64,000 nt of DNA from positions 614,625-678,624 of the forward strand of contig NZ_BSNQ01000003.1 in NCBI RefSeq assembly GCF_030160075.1. The letters are read 5' to 3'. Source of the DNA: Dyella lipolytica (GTDB lineage: Bacteria; Pseudomonadota; Gammaproteobacteria; Xanthomonadales; Rhodanobacteraceae). The translations under genes and the position numbers were made by a program. Below the pieces are notes generated by a model. That model was not told where the DNA came from. It saw only the letters and a program-made list of their open reading frames with translations, and made no database searches. Positions 25,634-33,760 of this stretch are shown piece after piece. Numbering within the stretch: position 1 is the stretch's first letter; the number at the start of each line of letters is the position of its first letter.

Positions 25634-27555
25634 GACCACCCTCGCGTTTCCGCCGTCGTCAGCGGCTTTTCCATCTTGGCGTATTCGGCGCGCGAGGCGG
25701 CGAGAATGTGTTGTGTGCCGATCGACGTGCTGTCTTCAGCCGCCAGAAAAGCCGCATGCGTGGCGATATTGCGGATGACGCCGCCGGATACGTTCAGTTG
25801 AGACAACTGTTCGAAATCCAGGTCGTCGCACGGCGCCAGCTCCGGGAAGATGCCCTGCCAGATCCGTGCGCGTGACGGTGCATCCGGAAAGGGGAACTGC
25901 ACGATGAAGCGAATGCGCCGCATAAACGCTGAATCCATCGCATGGCGCATATTGGTCGTCAGGATGGCTACACCACGGTAACTGTCCATGCGTTGCAATA
26001 GGTAGGAGACTTCCATATTGGCGTAGCGATCGTGGCTATCGCGCACTTCACTGCGTTTTCCGAATAAAGCGTCGCATTCGTCGAACAACAACACCGCGCC
26101 GCTTTCCTCGGCGGCATCGAACACGCGACGCAGGTTCTTTTCGGTTTCGCCGATGTACTTGCTGACCATCGACGCCAGATCGATCTGGTAAAGATCCAGA
26201 TCGAGTTCGCGCGCCAGGATTTCCGCCGCCATCGTTTTGCCGGTACCGCTGCCGCCAGCAAACAACGCGTTTAGGCCGTGGCCGCGGCTGTAGCGTTCGG
26301 AAAACCCCCATTGCTGGTTGACCACCGCGCGTTGACGCATATGAATGGCGATTTGTTGCAGGGTTTCGGTCTGCGCAGGCGGCAATACCAGTTCGGACCA
26401 CGTCGCACGCGGTTCGATCCGTCGCGCCAGGTTGTCCAGCGAGCGCCGCCCTTGCTGACGGCAGATGCGCCAGGCGATCTGGCCGATGTCGTCCTCGTCA
26501 TCCAGCGGCGTTTCGCGAGCGATGGCGGCGGCGGACTGGATCGCCGTTTCATCGAAATGAAAGTAGTCGACGATGCGATCGAGCGTCCCATTGAGACGAT
26601 GCGACGCATCGCCGAGCTGTCCGATCCATGTCTGCTTGCGCTCGGCGGCCGAAAGGTTGGGAATATCTAGGCGCAAGCCGGACAGATATTCCGCTTGCGA
26701 ACCCATCGGTGTGTCGATGGCAACGGGTGCGTGGACCAGATCCAGCCAACCGGAAAGCGCCTGCAGGTTATCGCTGTCGTTGCAGCGAACAAACAACGCC
26801 GCATGCTGCAACGCCGATTCGCGCGTCCACAGGCGAGCGACGGTTCTGCGCTCGTCGATGTCAGCAGGCAGGTCGAAGGCGTGCAGGTAGTACGGGTTCA
26901 GGTCCGCGCGCCGGCACAGTTCGGTGAACGCCGCTTCGCGCGATGCGCCGCGCTCGCCGCAAAACAGCAGCGGACGGCCGCGCTCACCGCCGTTCAACCA
27001 GTGGCGTAAACCCTCGTCCAGGATCGCATTGAGGCGCGTGTTCTCGCTACGCGGCGTGTCGATTGACATAGGCAAGGGGCGCATCAGCGCCTCGATCCGT
27101 TCGTCGGTCGCCGATACGTTGAGTAGATAGAGCAGAATGCGTTCGTCGACTTGCAACGGCGCATGCAACAGGGGTGCATGGCTGCCGGGCGCACGTACGA
27201 CGTCGATCAGGCTCCAATAGCGCAACGGCCGTACGCGGCTGATCGAACTCCAATGCGCCTGGTCCAGCGTGGCCAGCGCCAACCCAAACGTCGGCCAGGT
27301 GCACTGCGGATTGCCGTGGATGGTGGCGCACGCGGTGAGGAAGCGCGCTTCGATACTAGTGCCCACACACAACACCAGCAGGTCGCGTTCGAACTCGCTC
27401 AAGCCAAACATCGATTGCAGCTGTTGCAGCGTGTTTTCCGTTGCGGCAACTTCGTCGGCAACCGGCGTCGGTGCTTCTGCGCCTGCTGCCGATTGCAGCT
27501 TGCCGTAGACACGTTCCAGCGCCTGCTGCAAGGTCTCCGCTGCTACGGCGTTCAT
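25630..27555 (-). CDS. AAA+ ATPase of the eCIS (Afp15/Pvc15-like)
   Basis: A 641-residue ATPase with two AAA-like parts. The C-terminal one is intact: Walker A GGSGTGKT (434-441), Walker B VLLFDECD (488-495), sensor region ILTTNMRHAMDSAFMRRIRF with an arginine finger-like RR. The N-terminal one, around 180-300, is degenerate: the P-loop reads CGERGASREAA without the GK[ST]. This layout is usual for eCIS-associated ATPases, which are needed for assembly or cargo loading in studied systems; none is part of the finished particle. It overlaps the Pvc16-like gene and the 116-residue gene by ATGA. Confidence 0.9.
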   Translation of the reverse strand: MNAVAAETLQQALERVYGKLQSAAGAEAPTPVADEVAATENTLQQLQSMFGLSEFERDLLVLCVGTSIEARFLTACATIHGNPQCTWPTFGLALATLDQAHWSSISRVRPLRYWSLIDVVRAPGSHAPLLHAPLQVDERILLYLLNVSATDERIEALMRPLPMSIDTPRSENTRLNAILDEGLRHWLNGGERGRPLLFCGERGASREAAFTELCRRADLNPYYLHAFDLPADIDERRTVARLWTRESALQHAALFVRCNDSDNLQALSGWLDLVHAPVAIDTPMGSQAEYLSGLRLDIPNLSAAERKQTWIGQLGDASHRLNGTLDRIVDYFHFDETAIQSAAAIARETPLDDEDDIGQIAWRICRQQGRRSLDNLARRIEPRATWSELVLPPAQTETLQQIAIHMRQRAVVNQQWGFSERYSRGHGLNALFAGGSGTGKTMAAEILARELDLDLYQIDLASMVSKYIGETEKNLRRVFDAAEESGAVLLFDECDALFGKRSEVRDSHDRYANMEVSYLLQRMDSYRGVAILTTNMRHAMDSAFMRRIRFIVQFPFPDAPSRARIWQGIFPELAPCDDLDFEQLSQLNVSGGVIRNIATHAAFLAAEDSTSIGTQHILAASRAEYAKMEKPLTTAETRGWS

Positions 27556-28808
27556 GGCGTCACCTGCAGCTGTGGCAGGTACTGCCCGTAGGTGAGACTG
27601 CCAGTAGTCGTATCCAATGTGAGCTTGCTTTGCGCGCCATCGATTTCGAGGCGAACCGGATAGGTGCCTGCCGGCACGCTGGTCGTGATCGGAAATACCA
27701 AGGTGGTCGATGTGGGTGGCGCGGTGGTCGGCCGCTGATCGATGGGTATGGCGTAATCACCGATATATAGCGTGGCCTGCTGCATGCTGCCTACCGAGGG
27801 CGATACCGTGACGGTGACGGAGCTGCCTTGCGCTACCGGATTCGGTGTCGTAAGGGTGATGGTGGGTATCAGCTGGAACGGCATGGGGCTGGAGCTAAAA
27901 CCCGCGTGCGGTTTGGGTGACGTCGGATAGACCACCGTGCGCTGGACGCGTAGCAGACGCGTGCCGGCTTGCAGCGTCGACGGCAACACCACGCGCAACA
28001 CGTTGCTTTGCAGGGTTGCCGGGGCGATGCCCTGCGCACCGTCGAACGACACCAGCGTCTGGGTCGACGGGTCGCCGACGAAGTTGCTGCCTTGCACGGT
28101 CAGAGTGCCGCCGGCGGCGATGGGATTCGGCGTCACGTTGTCGATCACCGGCGACTGCAACGGCAACACCAGCACCGAGCGCTTTTGCACCGGCAGATTC
28201 GAGGCGTAGGTATTGGTGTCTTGGATCACCACCACCGACACCTGATATGACGTGGTTGGCCGGTAGTTGGTTTGAAAGGCGGTCCAGAGGCGGTAGATCT
28301 CCTCGGTAGTGAGCGTCTCCGGCGTAATCCGGATGTGCTCGATCTGATTGGCCAGCATGCTGCCGTCGATCAGCGAGCCTTCGTGCGTTCCGCCGGGCAA
28401 CAGCGCATCGAGCGCGTTCTGGATGGTTTGGCGCGGCACGACGGGCGTGTCGTGCAGTACTTTCATCGCCCATCCCAGCAGAATTTCCGGATCGAACTGC
28501 TTGCTGCCGTAGGCGCTGACCAGATAGTGCAGGTTAAGCGCCAGCGGCGGATTGCTGATTTCATTACCGTATGCGTTGCGCGACGGTAGGCCGACATTGC
28601 GCAGAGCGGGGTTGTAGCTGGCGTAATACATAAAAATGTTCACACCCGGCTGCTCGTCCGCGCCGACCGGCACCAGGTCGGGCGAGGTGACGGTAATGCC
28701 CGCCGTGCTGCCACCGAGGATCACGCTAGGGCCGCCATTGGTGAGCGCATTGGAGAGCAGCCAGCGCAACACGGCGCTCACGCCGCCGACGGCAAGATAG
28801 TTGCTCAT
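27552..28808 (-). CDS. DUF4255/Pvc16-like tail cap protein with TIG domains
   Basis: A 418-residue protein. The N-terminal ~200 residues are the DUF4255 (Pvc16) domain: YLAVGGVSAVLRWLLSNAL, PGVNIFMYYASYNPALRN, LALNLHYLVSAYG and PEILLGWAMKVLHDTPVV. In PVC-type particles this protein terminates the tail. The rest holds two IPT/TIG-like Ig folds (VIDNVTPNPIAAGGTLTVQG at ~212 and ITLTTPNPVAQGSSVTVTVS at ~323), which are extra to the minimal cap and may be exposed binding modules. ATGA overlaps on both sides place it firmly in the operon. Confidence 0.88.
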   Translation of the reverse strand: MSNYLAVGGVSAVLRWLLSNALTNGGPSVILGGSTAGITVTSPDLVPVGADEQPGVNIFMYYASYNPALRNVGLPSRNAYGNEISNPPLALNLHYLVSAYGSKQFDPEILLGWAMKVLHDTPVVPRQTIQNALDALLPGGTHEGSLIDGSMLANQIEHIRITPETLTTEEIYRLWTAFQTNYRPTTSYQVSVVVIQDTNTYASNLPVQKRSVLVLPLQSPVIDNVTPNPIAAGGTLTVQGSNFVGDPSTQTLVSFDGAQGIAPATLQSNVLRVVLPSTLQAGTRLLRVQRTVVYPTSPKPHAGFSSSPMPFQLIPTITLTTPNPVAQGSSVTVTVSPSVGSMQQATLYIGDYAIPIDQRPTTAPPTSTTLVFPITTSVPAGTYPVRLEIDGAQSKLTLDTTTGSLTYGQYLPQLQVTP

Positions 28809-29470
28809 CGCTCGTCGCCCCCGCCACGTTTGAGGAACGCATCGAGGCTTATTGCGGGCCGAAACACCGGCCGGCGCGATGGAGCAGGTGCCGGTGCCGA
28901 TGTATTGCGCACCTCGACGTGACCGATAGAAATCGTAATGGTCTGCGTACTTTCTTCGATGACGGGTGCGTCGTAGACGGTGGCTGGCGTGGTGCGCGGC
29001 ACATCGGTGGATGGCCGGGTCGCGGTAGAACGCTGGCTTGGCCTGACGGCGATCTGTGGCGCTGGCTTGATAGTGTTTTCTACACGATTGTCGTCAGCGC
29101 GTTCGGAAGGCACGCGCAATGAATCGTTTCCCCTATCCGCCGCGCGTGCCGGTTCAGCGCGTGGCTTCGAAGTCGTCGCGGTTGCCTCGGCATGAGGTGG
29201 CGGTCGCTGGGTGTTTTGCTCGTGAATGGGTGTTGTTACCTTGCCGTGTTCTTTTTCATGCAATGTATTTTCGACGGTGCGATGTGGTGTCGATCGGCTC
29301 GCTTCGTTCGTAGTCGCTATCGTTTCAGCATGAATTTCCTGCGGACGATTCGTATCGATCGGAGTACGTGTAGGTGCATAGTGCGGGGTCAGCAGCGGTG
29401 CGATGCGCAAGCTCGCGGACTCGGGAACACCGCGTGCACGCTCGACCAGTCGTTGCAGCAAGTCGCTCAT
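28805..29470 (-). CDS. Disordered eCIS-associated protein of unknown function
   Basis: A 221-residue protein dominated by Pro, Thr, Arg and Ala from about residue 30 to 165, with no hydrophobic segment: almost certainly disordered. Only the ends look ordered: MSDLLQRLVERARG at the start, and TQTITISIGHVEVRN and ISLDAFLKRGG near the end. A short helix, long linker and short strand suggest a tether that joins two particle parts or holds a chaperone. ATGA overlaps connect it to the zinc-ribbon and Pvc16-like genes. Comparable short linker proteins occur at this position in other eCIS clusters, but I cannot name a family. Confidence 0.72.
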   Translation of the reverse strand: MSDLLQRLVERARGVPESASLRIAPLLTPHYAPTRTPIDTNRPQEIHAETIATTNEASRSTPHRTVENTLHEKEHGKVTTPIHEQNTQRPPPHAEATATTSKPRAEPARAADRGNDSLRVPSERADDNRVENTIKPAPQIAVRPSQRSTATRPSTDVPRTTPATVYDAPVIEESTQTITISIGHVEVRNTSAPAPAPSRRPVFRPAISLDAFLKRGGGDER

Positions 29471-30189
29471 GCGCTTAGCAACTCCAGGTATGCATTACGA
29501 CGTGGTTGGCTCATCCTGGCGATATCGGATTCGCTCCAGCCGTAGTGCAGCGCCAAGGTATGGATATCGGTCAGGAGGCGATGCGCCGCGTGGCGGGCCT
29601 CCTGCCAGACGTAATGCGAGACATCCAGCTCCCAGGTTTCCTCTTCCATACAGTGAGGGCATCGCAGGGTGCAGTGCAGCTCACCGGCGGCATGAATCTG
29701 TTCGAACTGCGCGCGTGCCGAGGGCATGGTGATACGTTGAGCGACATCGTCGACGAGCTCGTCCAAGCCCAGGCAGCGCGTTAGCAGTCGTGCTTCGGCC
29801 TGCTCGGTCGTCGGCGCGTCGATCGATGCAAGCAGATCCACGGTCGTGGCTTGGCGAAGATGCAAGGGTATGTCTTGATCGGTCCAATCCACCGACGTCG
29901 GTGCCTGTATTTCGTCCATGCCTGCTAAAGCATCTGCCACCGAAAGACTGAACTCCATCGCCGCGCCGCAGCGCGTGCAATCGGCATAGCCTTCCAGCAC
30001 CGGCCCGAAACTGAGTTGGCGCAATTGCAGCAGCAGGCGATTGCGCTCGGTGATCGGCAGTCGCAGCAATTCCGCGCGATCGCATTCCGGCAGCACTGCA
30101 GCCAGCAGGGTGATCGCTTGCAGCAGGGCATGCTCGCCCTGGGCCTGTTCGCAGGCCGCTAGCAATCGTTCGCCGGAAAGAGCCTGCAT
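29467..30189 (-). CDS. Zinc-ribbon, T4 baseplate hub/chaperone-like eCIS protein
   Basis: A 240-residue, mainly helical protein with two CxxC pairs: C71/C74 in YADCTRCGAA and C177/C180 in LRCPHCMEEE, forming a likely Zn ribbon. The N-terminal helices (LLAACEQAQGEHALLQAI) and the PITERNRLLLQL region resemble T4_baseplate-type proteins, whose relatives (gp26/gp51) help assemble the hub. ATG 30189 is taken because the upstream extension lies in the gap behind the tube gene. It follows the tube gene by 49 bases and overlaps the disordered-protein gene by ATGA. A chaperone role is inferred. Confidence 0.72.
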   Translation of the reverse strand: MQALSGERLLAACEQAQGEHALLQAITLLAAVLPECDRAELLRLPITERNRLLLQLRQLSFGPVLEGYADCTRCGAAMEFSLSVADALAGMDEIQAPTSVDWTDQDIPLHLRQATTVDLLASIDAPTTEQAEARLLTRCLGLDELVDDVAQRITMPSARAQFEQIHAAGELHCTLRCPHCMEEETWELDVSHYVWQEARHAAHRLLTDIHTLALHYGWSESDIARMSQPRRNAYLELLSA

Positions 30190-30238
30190 ACGCGGATGCC
30201 TCGTCGTAGTGGAGATGCGTAATCGAACGGCGGTCCGA

Positions 30239-30766
30239 TCAAGCGGCGGTGGAGTTATACGTAGGCTCGGTCGGTTCGGTGACCGAGGTGTCGCGTTCCC
30301 AGCCCTCGTTTTCCAGCTTGATGTGCTGGATGGCGACCGCGTTGGCATTCGCGTCCAGGTCGGGCAAGGCCTGGTACTCGGAAACCCATGCGCGGTAAAT
30401 CTTGTAGCTGATCGCCAATTGCCCGGCTTCGTTATAGAAGTCGAGAATCACGTCCTTGCGGAAATCGGCCAGCGACACTTCGCTGCCCAGCGTCGCGCCC
30501 ACTTGCCAAACCTTGGCGGCCCAGGCTTCGAAGTCGGTATCGTGGGTGACGCCACGGTCCAGCGTGATGGCTTCGAACTCGCTGCGTCCCGGCGATTTTC
30601 GACTGGTACTCGGATCACCGCCTTCACGGTGTTTGACCACCTCGGTGGTGCGCTTCAACGCCGACACTTTGCTGATGCCGGCCACATAGCGGCCATCCCA
30701 TTTCAAACGGAATTTGAAGTTTTTGTACGGATCGAAACGCTGGGGATTGACGGTGAACTCGGTCAT
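30239..30766 (-). CDS. Inner tube protein (gp19/Hcp-like)
   Basis: A 175-residue tube subunit of the phage gp19/Afp1/Pvc1 family. Family marks are DPYKNFKFRLKWDGRYVAGI near the start, SKVSALKRTTEVVKHREGGD, KSPGRSEFEAITLDRGVTHD, FEAWAAKVWQV and IQHIKLENEGWERD at the end. It polymerises as hexameric rings inside the sheath. A GGAG site 7 bases before the ATG gives strong translation, as needed for a major structural protein. Only one tube gene of this kind is present, whereas Afp and PVC have two or more. Confidence 0.93.
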   Translation of the reverse strand: MTEFTVNPQRFDPYKNFKFRLKWDGRYVAGISKVSALKRTTEVVKHREGGDPSTSRKSPGRSEFEAITLDRGVTHDTDFEAWAAKVWQVGATLGSEVSLADFRKDVILDFYNEAGQLAISYKIYRAWVSEYQALPDLDANANAVAIQHIKLENEGWERDTSVTEPTEPTYNSTAA

Positions 30767-30811
30767 GGCTCATCTCCGCCACAAAGGGCATGGTGTCGGT
30801 AAGGGCAATGC

Positions 30812-33073
30812 TCAGGACTGCGTCGCGGCAATCTGCTCGATCTGAATCACCACAAACTCCGCAGGTTTCAACGGCGCAAAACCCACGAGAATGTTGACGA
30901 TGCCGTTATCGATATCCGCCTGTGTCGTGGTCTCGCTGTCGCACTTGACGAAGTAAGCCTGCGTCGGTGTGCTGCCCTGGAAGGCGCCCTTGAGAAACAG
31001 GGTTTGCATGAAAGCACCGACGTTCAGACGAATAGACGCCCATAGCGGTTTGTCGTTGGGCTCGAATACCACCCACTGTGTGCCGCGGTAGAGGCTTTCC
31101 TCGATGAACAGCGCAGTGCGCCGCACCGGTACGTATTTCCATTGATTAGCCATCGCATCCGCGCCGACCAGGGTGCGTGCGCCCCACAGCACCGAGCCAT
31201 ACACGGGGAAGTTGCGGAAGCAATTCAAGCCCAGCGGATTGAGTACGCCGTTTTCCGGATCGCTAAGCTTGTAGACCATACTTTGCACGCCGTTGAGCGT
31301 GGCCGCCGTGCCGGCCGGCGCCTTCCATACGCCGCGGCTGCCATCGGTGGTCGCATATACGCCGGCCACGACACCGCATGGCGCGAAGGTACGCAGCTGG
31401 TAATTGTTCAAGGGGTCGGGCAGGCGCAGGCGTGGGAAGAATGCCGCGCCGTTCGGATCGACTACCGCGAGCTGGCTGCTCTTCCAATCCACCGCGCTGG
31501 CGACGGTGGCGACGTTCGGTGGTGCGTCGACCAACAGAAACGCGCGACGCTGATCGCACAGCGCAATAGCGGCGCTATAAATCGCATTCGTATTGATATT
31601 GGGATCGGGTGCCGTTGGATCGCTGGCGTTGGCGCGAGTGGCGTCCGGAATGCACAGCAGATTGAACAGATCCACCTTCGCCAATGCATAGATGCCGCTG
31701 AATGCAGCCGGGTCGCCGATGACATCGCCCGTGGCGGGCAGGCCGGTACCGTCCGAACCTTTGGTGGATGATGTTTCCTGTCCCCAGCCGCTGTTGCCGG
31801 TGCCCAGCGCGTAGTGCGCAGCATTGGCTGCACCGCCGATGCCAAGCGTGGCGGCACAGGCATTCAGTCCCGAGGCTCCCGACGGATCGCTGATGCTAAT
31901 CACTGCATCGGGGTAACCCGGTAGCCATGCATTGATGCGCAGTGCTTGCGTGGCGGTGGCGCCGCTTGGCAGCTGTGTCACGCTTATCTGCACGGTTGCA
32001 CCGGGCATCTGCACCGCAAGCGTTGCGTTGATGGCTTGCTGGATCTGCGTGGCAAGACCGCTCAACGTCATCGGCAATTGGCTGTTGTTCGGTATGACCT
32101 TGACCGTGATCGGCAGCCCCGCGGGCACGGTCGCCGGCTGCGCCGTAGTCAGCACCAGTCCGTAGTCTTTGGTCACCGCGGATTTGGCAGCAACCACGGT
32201 CGAAGCGGCCGCGCTGGTGCCCGAGTAGTTTTGAGTCAGCGTCAGGCTGGTATCGGAGGTAATGGCAAGAATGCGATATGGCGTGTTGGTGGCATCCGAA
32301 CCAAACGTGATCCACTGACCAAACTGCAACTCGGTGGTGAACTTGGTTCCGGTTCCGATGACTTCCGCGTTACTCGCGTTGATGGCGACTTTGCCGGTCG
32401 CGGTGGTAGTACCGCAGATCGTGCTGGCGATGGAGTAGGGCGACACTGCCGTGCCGACCAAGCCTGTCTGCGCAATACTGCCGAGTCCTGTGATGGCGGT
32501 GAGCTGCGCGGCGGTGGGTGTCGCCATCTGGATCAGTTGCGACCCGTTGTCCGGATCGTTGACGACAGTCTGTACCCAGTTGCTCTTGGTGTTGTCGTAG
32601 GTCACCGATGGGAAGTACTCCGTCGTACCGCCCGCCAGATCCGTTACCGTGAGGTTGAACGTTTTAGGATCGGCAGATGCGCCGCTTGGACTAAGCCCGA
32701 TGTAGTCAATGTCGATCATCAGGTCGCCATTGGCTGCCGTGCCGCTGCTAAGGGCCTGAAATGTGAAAGATTGAAACACTACATTGGCCGCCGCAGCGCC
32801 TAGTGAAGTCGCCGGCGTGCGCACGACATAGGCTTGCGCACCGCCGTTCTGAAAGAACTGTTGCACGGCGTAGCTAAGCTCGCTGTTCGACGCCAGCCCG
32901 CCGTACAGACGCTCGAAGTCGCCGAAGCTGAAGATCTCCTGCGCGCGATTGTCGATGCCGCTTTGCGTGTAGCCGACGAAGGCCGCAACGGATGTCGGAA
33001 CGCCGGTGATGGGATGGGAGGAACTCTGCAGTTCCTGCACATACACGCCGGGGTAGGTATAGGACGTCGCCAT
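30812..33073 (-). CDS. Contractile tail sheath protein
   Basis: A 753-residue sheath protein. The N-terminus YTYPGVYVQELQSSSHPITG and VAAFVGYTQSG, then FSFGDFERLYGG and FFQNGGAQAYVVR are the eCIS/phage sheath signature. The C-terminal ~150 residues carry RRTALFIEESLYRGTQWVVF, EPNDKPLWASIRLNVGAFM, GAFQGSTPTQAYFVKCD and VNILVGFAPLKPAEFVVIQI, the contraction arm region. The middle (~110-480) is a long beta-rich insertion, making it far longer than the ~350-470 residues of Afp and PVC sheaths; such insertions decorate the outside. It is the only sheath gene in the locus, 45 bases before the tube gene. Confidence 0.94.
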   Translation of the reverse strand: MATSYTYPGVYVQELQSSSHPITGVPTSVAAFVGYTQSGIDNRAQEIFSFGDFERLYGGLASNSELSYAVQQFFQNGGAQAYVVRTPATSLGAAAANVVFQSFTFQALSSGTAANGDLMIDIDYIGLSPSGASADPKTFNLTVTDLAGGTTEYFPSVTYDNTKSNWVQTVVNDPDNGSQLIQMATPTAAQLTAITGLGSIAQTGLVGTAVSPYSIASTICGTTTATGKVAINASNAEVIGTGTKFTTELQFGQWITFGSDATNTPYRILAITSDTSLTLTQNYSGTSAAASTVVAAKSAVTKDYGLVLTTAQPATVPAGLPITVKVIPNNSQLPMTLSGLATQIQQAINATLAVQMPGATVQISVTQLPSGATATQALRINAWLPGYPDAVISISDPSGASGLNACAATLGIGGAANAAHYALGTGNSGWGQETSSTKGSDGTGLPATGDVIGDPAAFSGIYALAKVDLFNLLCIPDATRANASDPTAPDPNINTNAIYSAAIALCDQRRAFLLVDAPPNVATVASAVDWKSSQLAVVDPNGAAFFPRLRLPDPLNNYQLRTFAPCGVVAGVYATTDGSRGVWKAPAGTAATLNGVQSMVYKLSDPENGVLNPLGLNCFRNFPVYGSVLWGARTLVGADAMANQWKYVPVRRTALFIEESLYRGTQWVVFEPNDKPLWASIRLNVGAFMQTLFLKGAFQGSTPTQAYFVKCDSETTTQADIDNGIVNILVGFAPLKPAEFVVIQIEQIAATQS

Positions 33074-33166
33074 AGTGGTTACCTTGCTGACGTTGAGGAC
33101 GGAACATCGGAATGCCGCGTAGCGGCAAAGCAGGTGGCAGAGGCATGGAATGACGTGGTCATGTGC

Positions 33167-33445
33167 TTAGCGCTTCTGTTTCGGGTCGGTGGACGTGGCG
33201 ATAAGCCGGTCCAGTCGCGCATCGGTGTCGGCATCAGGCGACACACGGCGGTAATGCACCCGACCGTCGAGCGCGCGCACTGCTTCGATAAGTCCGGTCG
33301 CTTGCAGTGAAGCAAGCGCACGTTCCACCCGTTCCACCGATGCGGGAGTAAGACCCAGCCACCATTGCGTAATGCCCTCCGTGGTATCGCCCGCGAGCGG
33401 ATTGGCGCGCACATAACGGGCAAGGCGTCGCACCACATCGGACAC
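33167..33445 (-). CDS. Small winged-helix-like protein, first gene of the eCIS operon
   Basis: A 92-residue protein (106 if read from ATG 33487). It is helical with a closing beta wing: VRRLARYVRANPLAGDTTEG, ITQWWLGLTPASVERVERAL, and LIEAVRALDGRVHYRRV, the look of a small winged-helix domain. I choose GTG 33445 because a strong GGAGG lies 5 bases before it, while ATG 33487 has no ribosome site and would sit only 2-3 bases after the start predicted from the sigma-54 promoter. It may be a local regulator or an assembly factor; its position ahead of the sheath gene supports a link with expression. No known family is recognised. Confidence 0.65.
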   Translation of the reverse strand: MSDVVRRLARYVRANPLAGDTTEGITQWWLGLTPASVERVERALASLQATGLIEAVRALDGRVHYRRVSPDADTDARLDRLIATSTDPKQKR

Positions 33446-33500
33446 CGATTCCTCCGGGTCGCCTGAGGGCTGCTCCGCGCCGTTCATGGGTGGAAGAGGG

Positions 33501-33515
33501 GCAAGGACGATGCCA
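33501..33515 (-). promoter_or_regulatory. Sigma-54 (-24/-12) promoter of the eCIS operon
   Basis: Read on the minus strand the site is TGGCA, six bases, TTGC. This gives the required GG at -24 and GC at -12 with exactly ten bases between them, matching TGGCACGRNNNTTGC at every fixed position except C-G after TGGCA. Transcription would begin near 33489, about 44 bases before the GTG at 33445. A sigma-54 activator gene lies at the other end of the operon. Start-site mapping would confirm it. Confidence 0.72.
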
Positions 33516-33641
33516 GCCCGATATCGCGTGTAGGTGATTGTTTTTGCGTCGGGGATTGCGCTTTGAATCGGCGCGCGGAGGATTTTTTTGTCCTATCGGG
33601 GATGCGTCAAGCGAGAGCGACCCGTGGACGAGGGCTCGTGC

Positions 33642-33673
33642 GATCAACGAGGACAGAGTTGTCCTGGTTGATC
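33642..33673. promoter_or_regulatory. 32-bp dyad, candidate upstream activator site
   Basis: Two 14-base arms, GATCAACGAGGACA and TGTCCTGGTTGATC, flank GAGT and differ from perfect symmetry at one position. The centre is about 168 bp upstream of the predicted sigma-54 transcription start, inside the normal range for enhancer-binding proteins. TGTCCT half sites recur at 33589-33594 and 33681-33686; the latter lies 21 bp (two helical turns) from the dyad's right half site. No T-run follows, which argues against a terminator. Binding by the regulator encoded at 3557 is inferred. Confidence 0.62.
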
Positions 33674-33739
33674 AGCAATTTGTCCTAGGTGTTAGTGTGC
33701 AGTGGATGAATAGGCCGCCGCGTTGCTTTTCGCTCGTTG

Positions 33740-33760
33740 TTCCCGCCTGCGCAGGGATGA
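33740..33760. repeat. Dispersed hairpin repeat
   Basis: TTCCCG, CCTGCGCAGG (itself a perfect palindrome), then GATGA form a short hairpin of the same style as those at 2216-2241 and 56601-56632. It resembles the scattered GTCATTCCCGC-type palindromes of many proteobacteria. It lies between the two divergent operons and has no obvious regulatory position. Confidence 0.5.

Noticed and set aside
4977-33487. Prophage or R-type tailocin
   Set aside because: No capsid, portal, terminase, integrase, holin or endolysin gene is present, while DUF4157, DUF6519, Pvc16-like and AAA+ genes are. This fits an eCIS better.
4977-33487. Type VI secretion system
   Set aside because: No TssJLM membrane complex and no ClpV. 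The single long sheath and the split hub and spike genes are eCIS-like.
33642-33673. Terminator between the divergent operons
   Set aside because: The two flanking operons diverge, no transcript ends here and no T-run follows. An activator site fits better.
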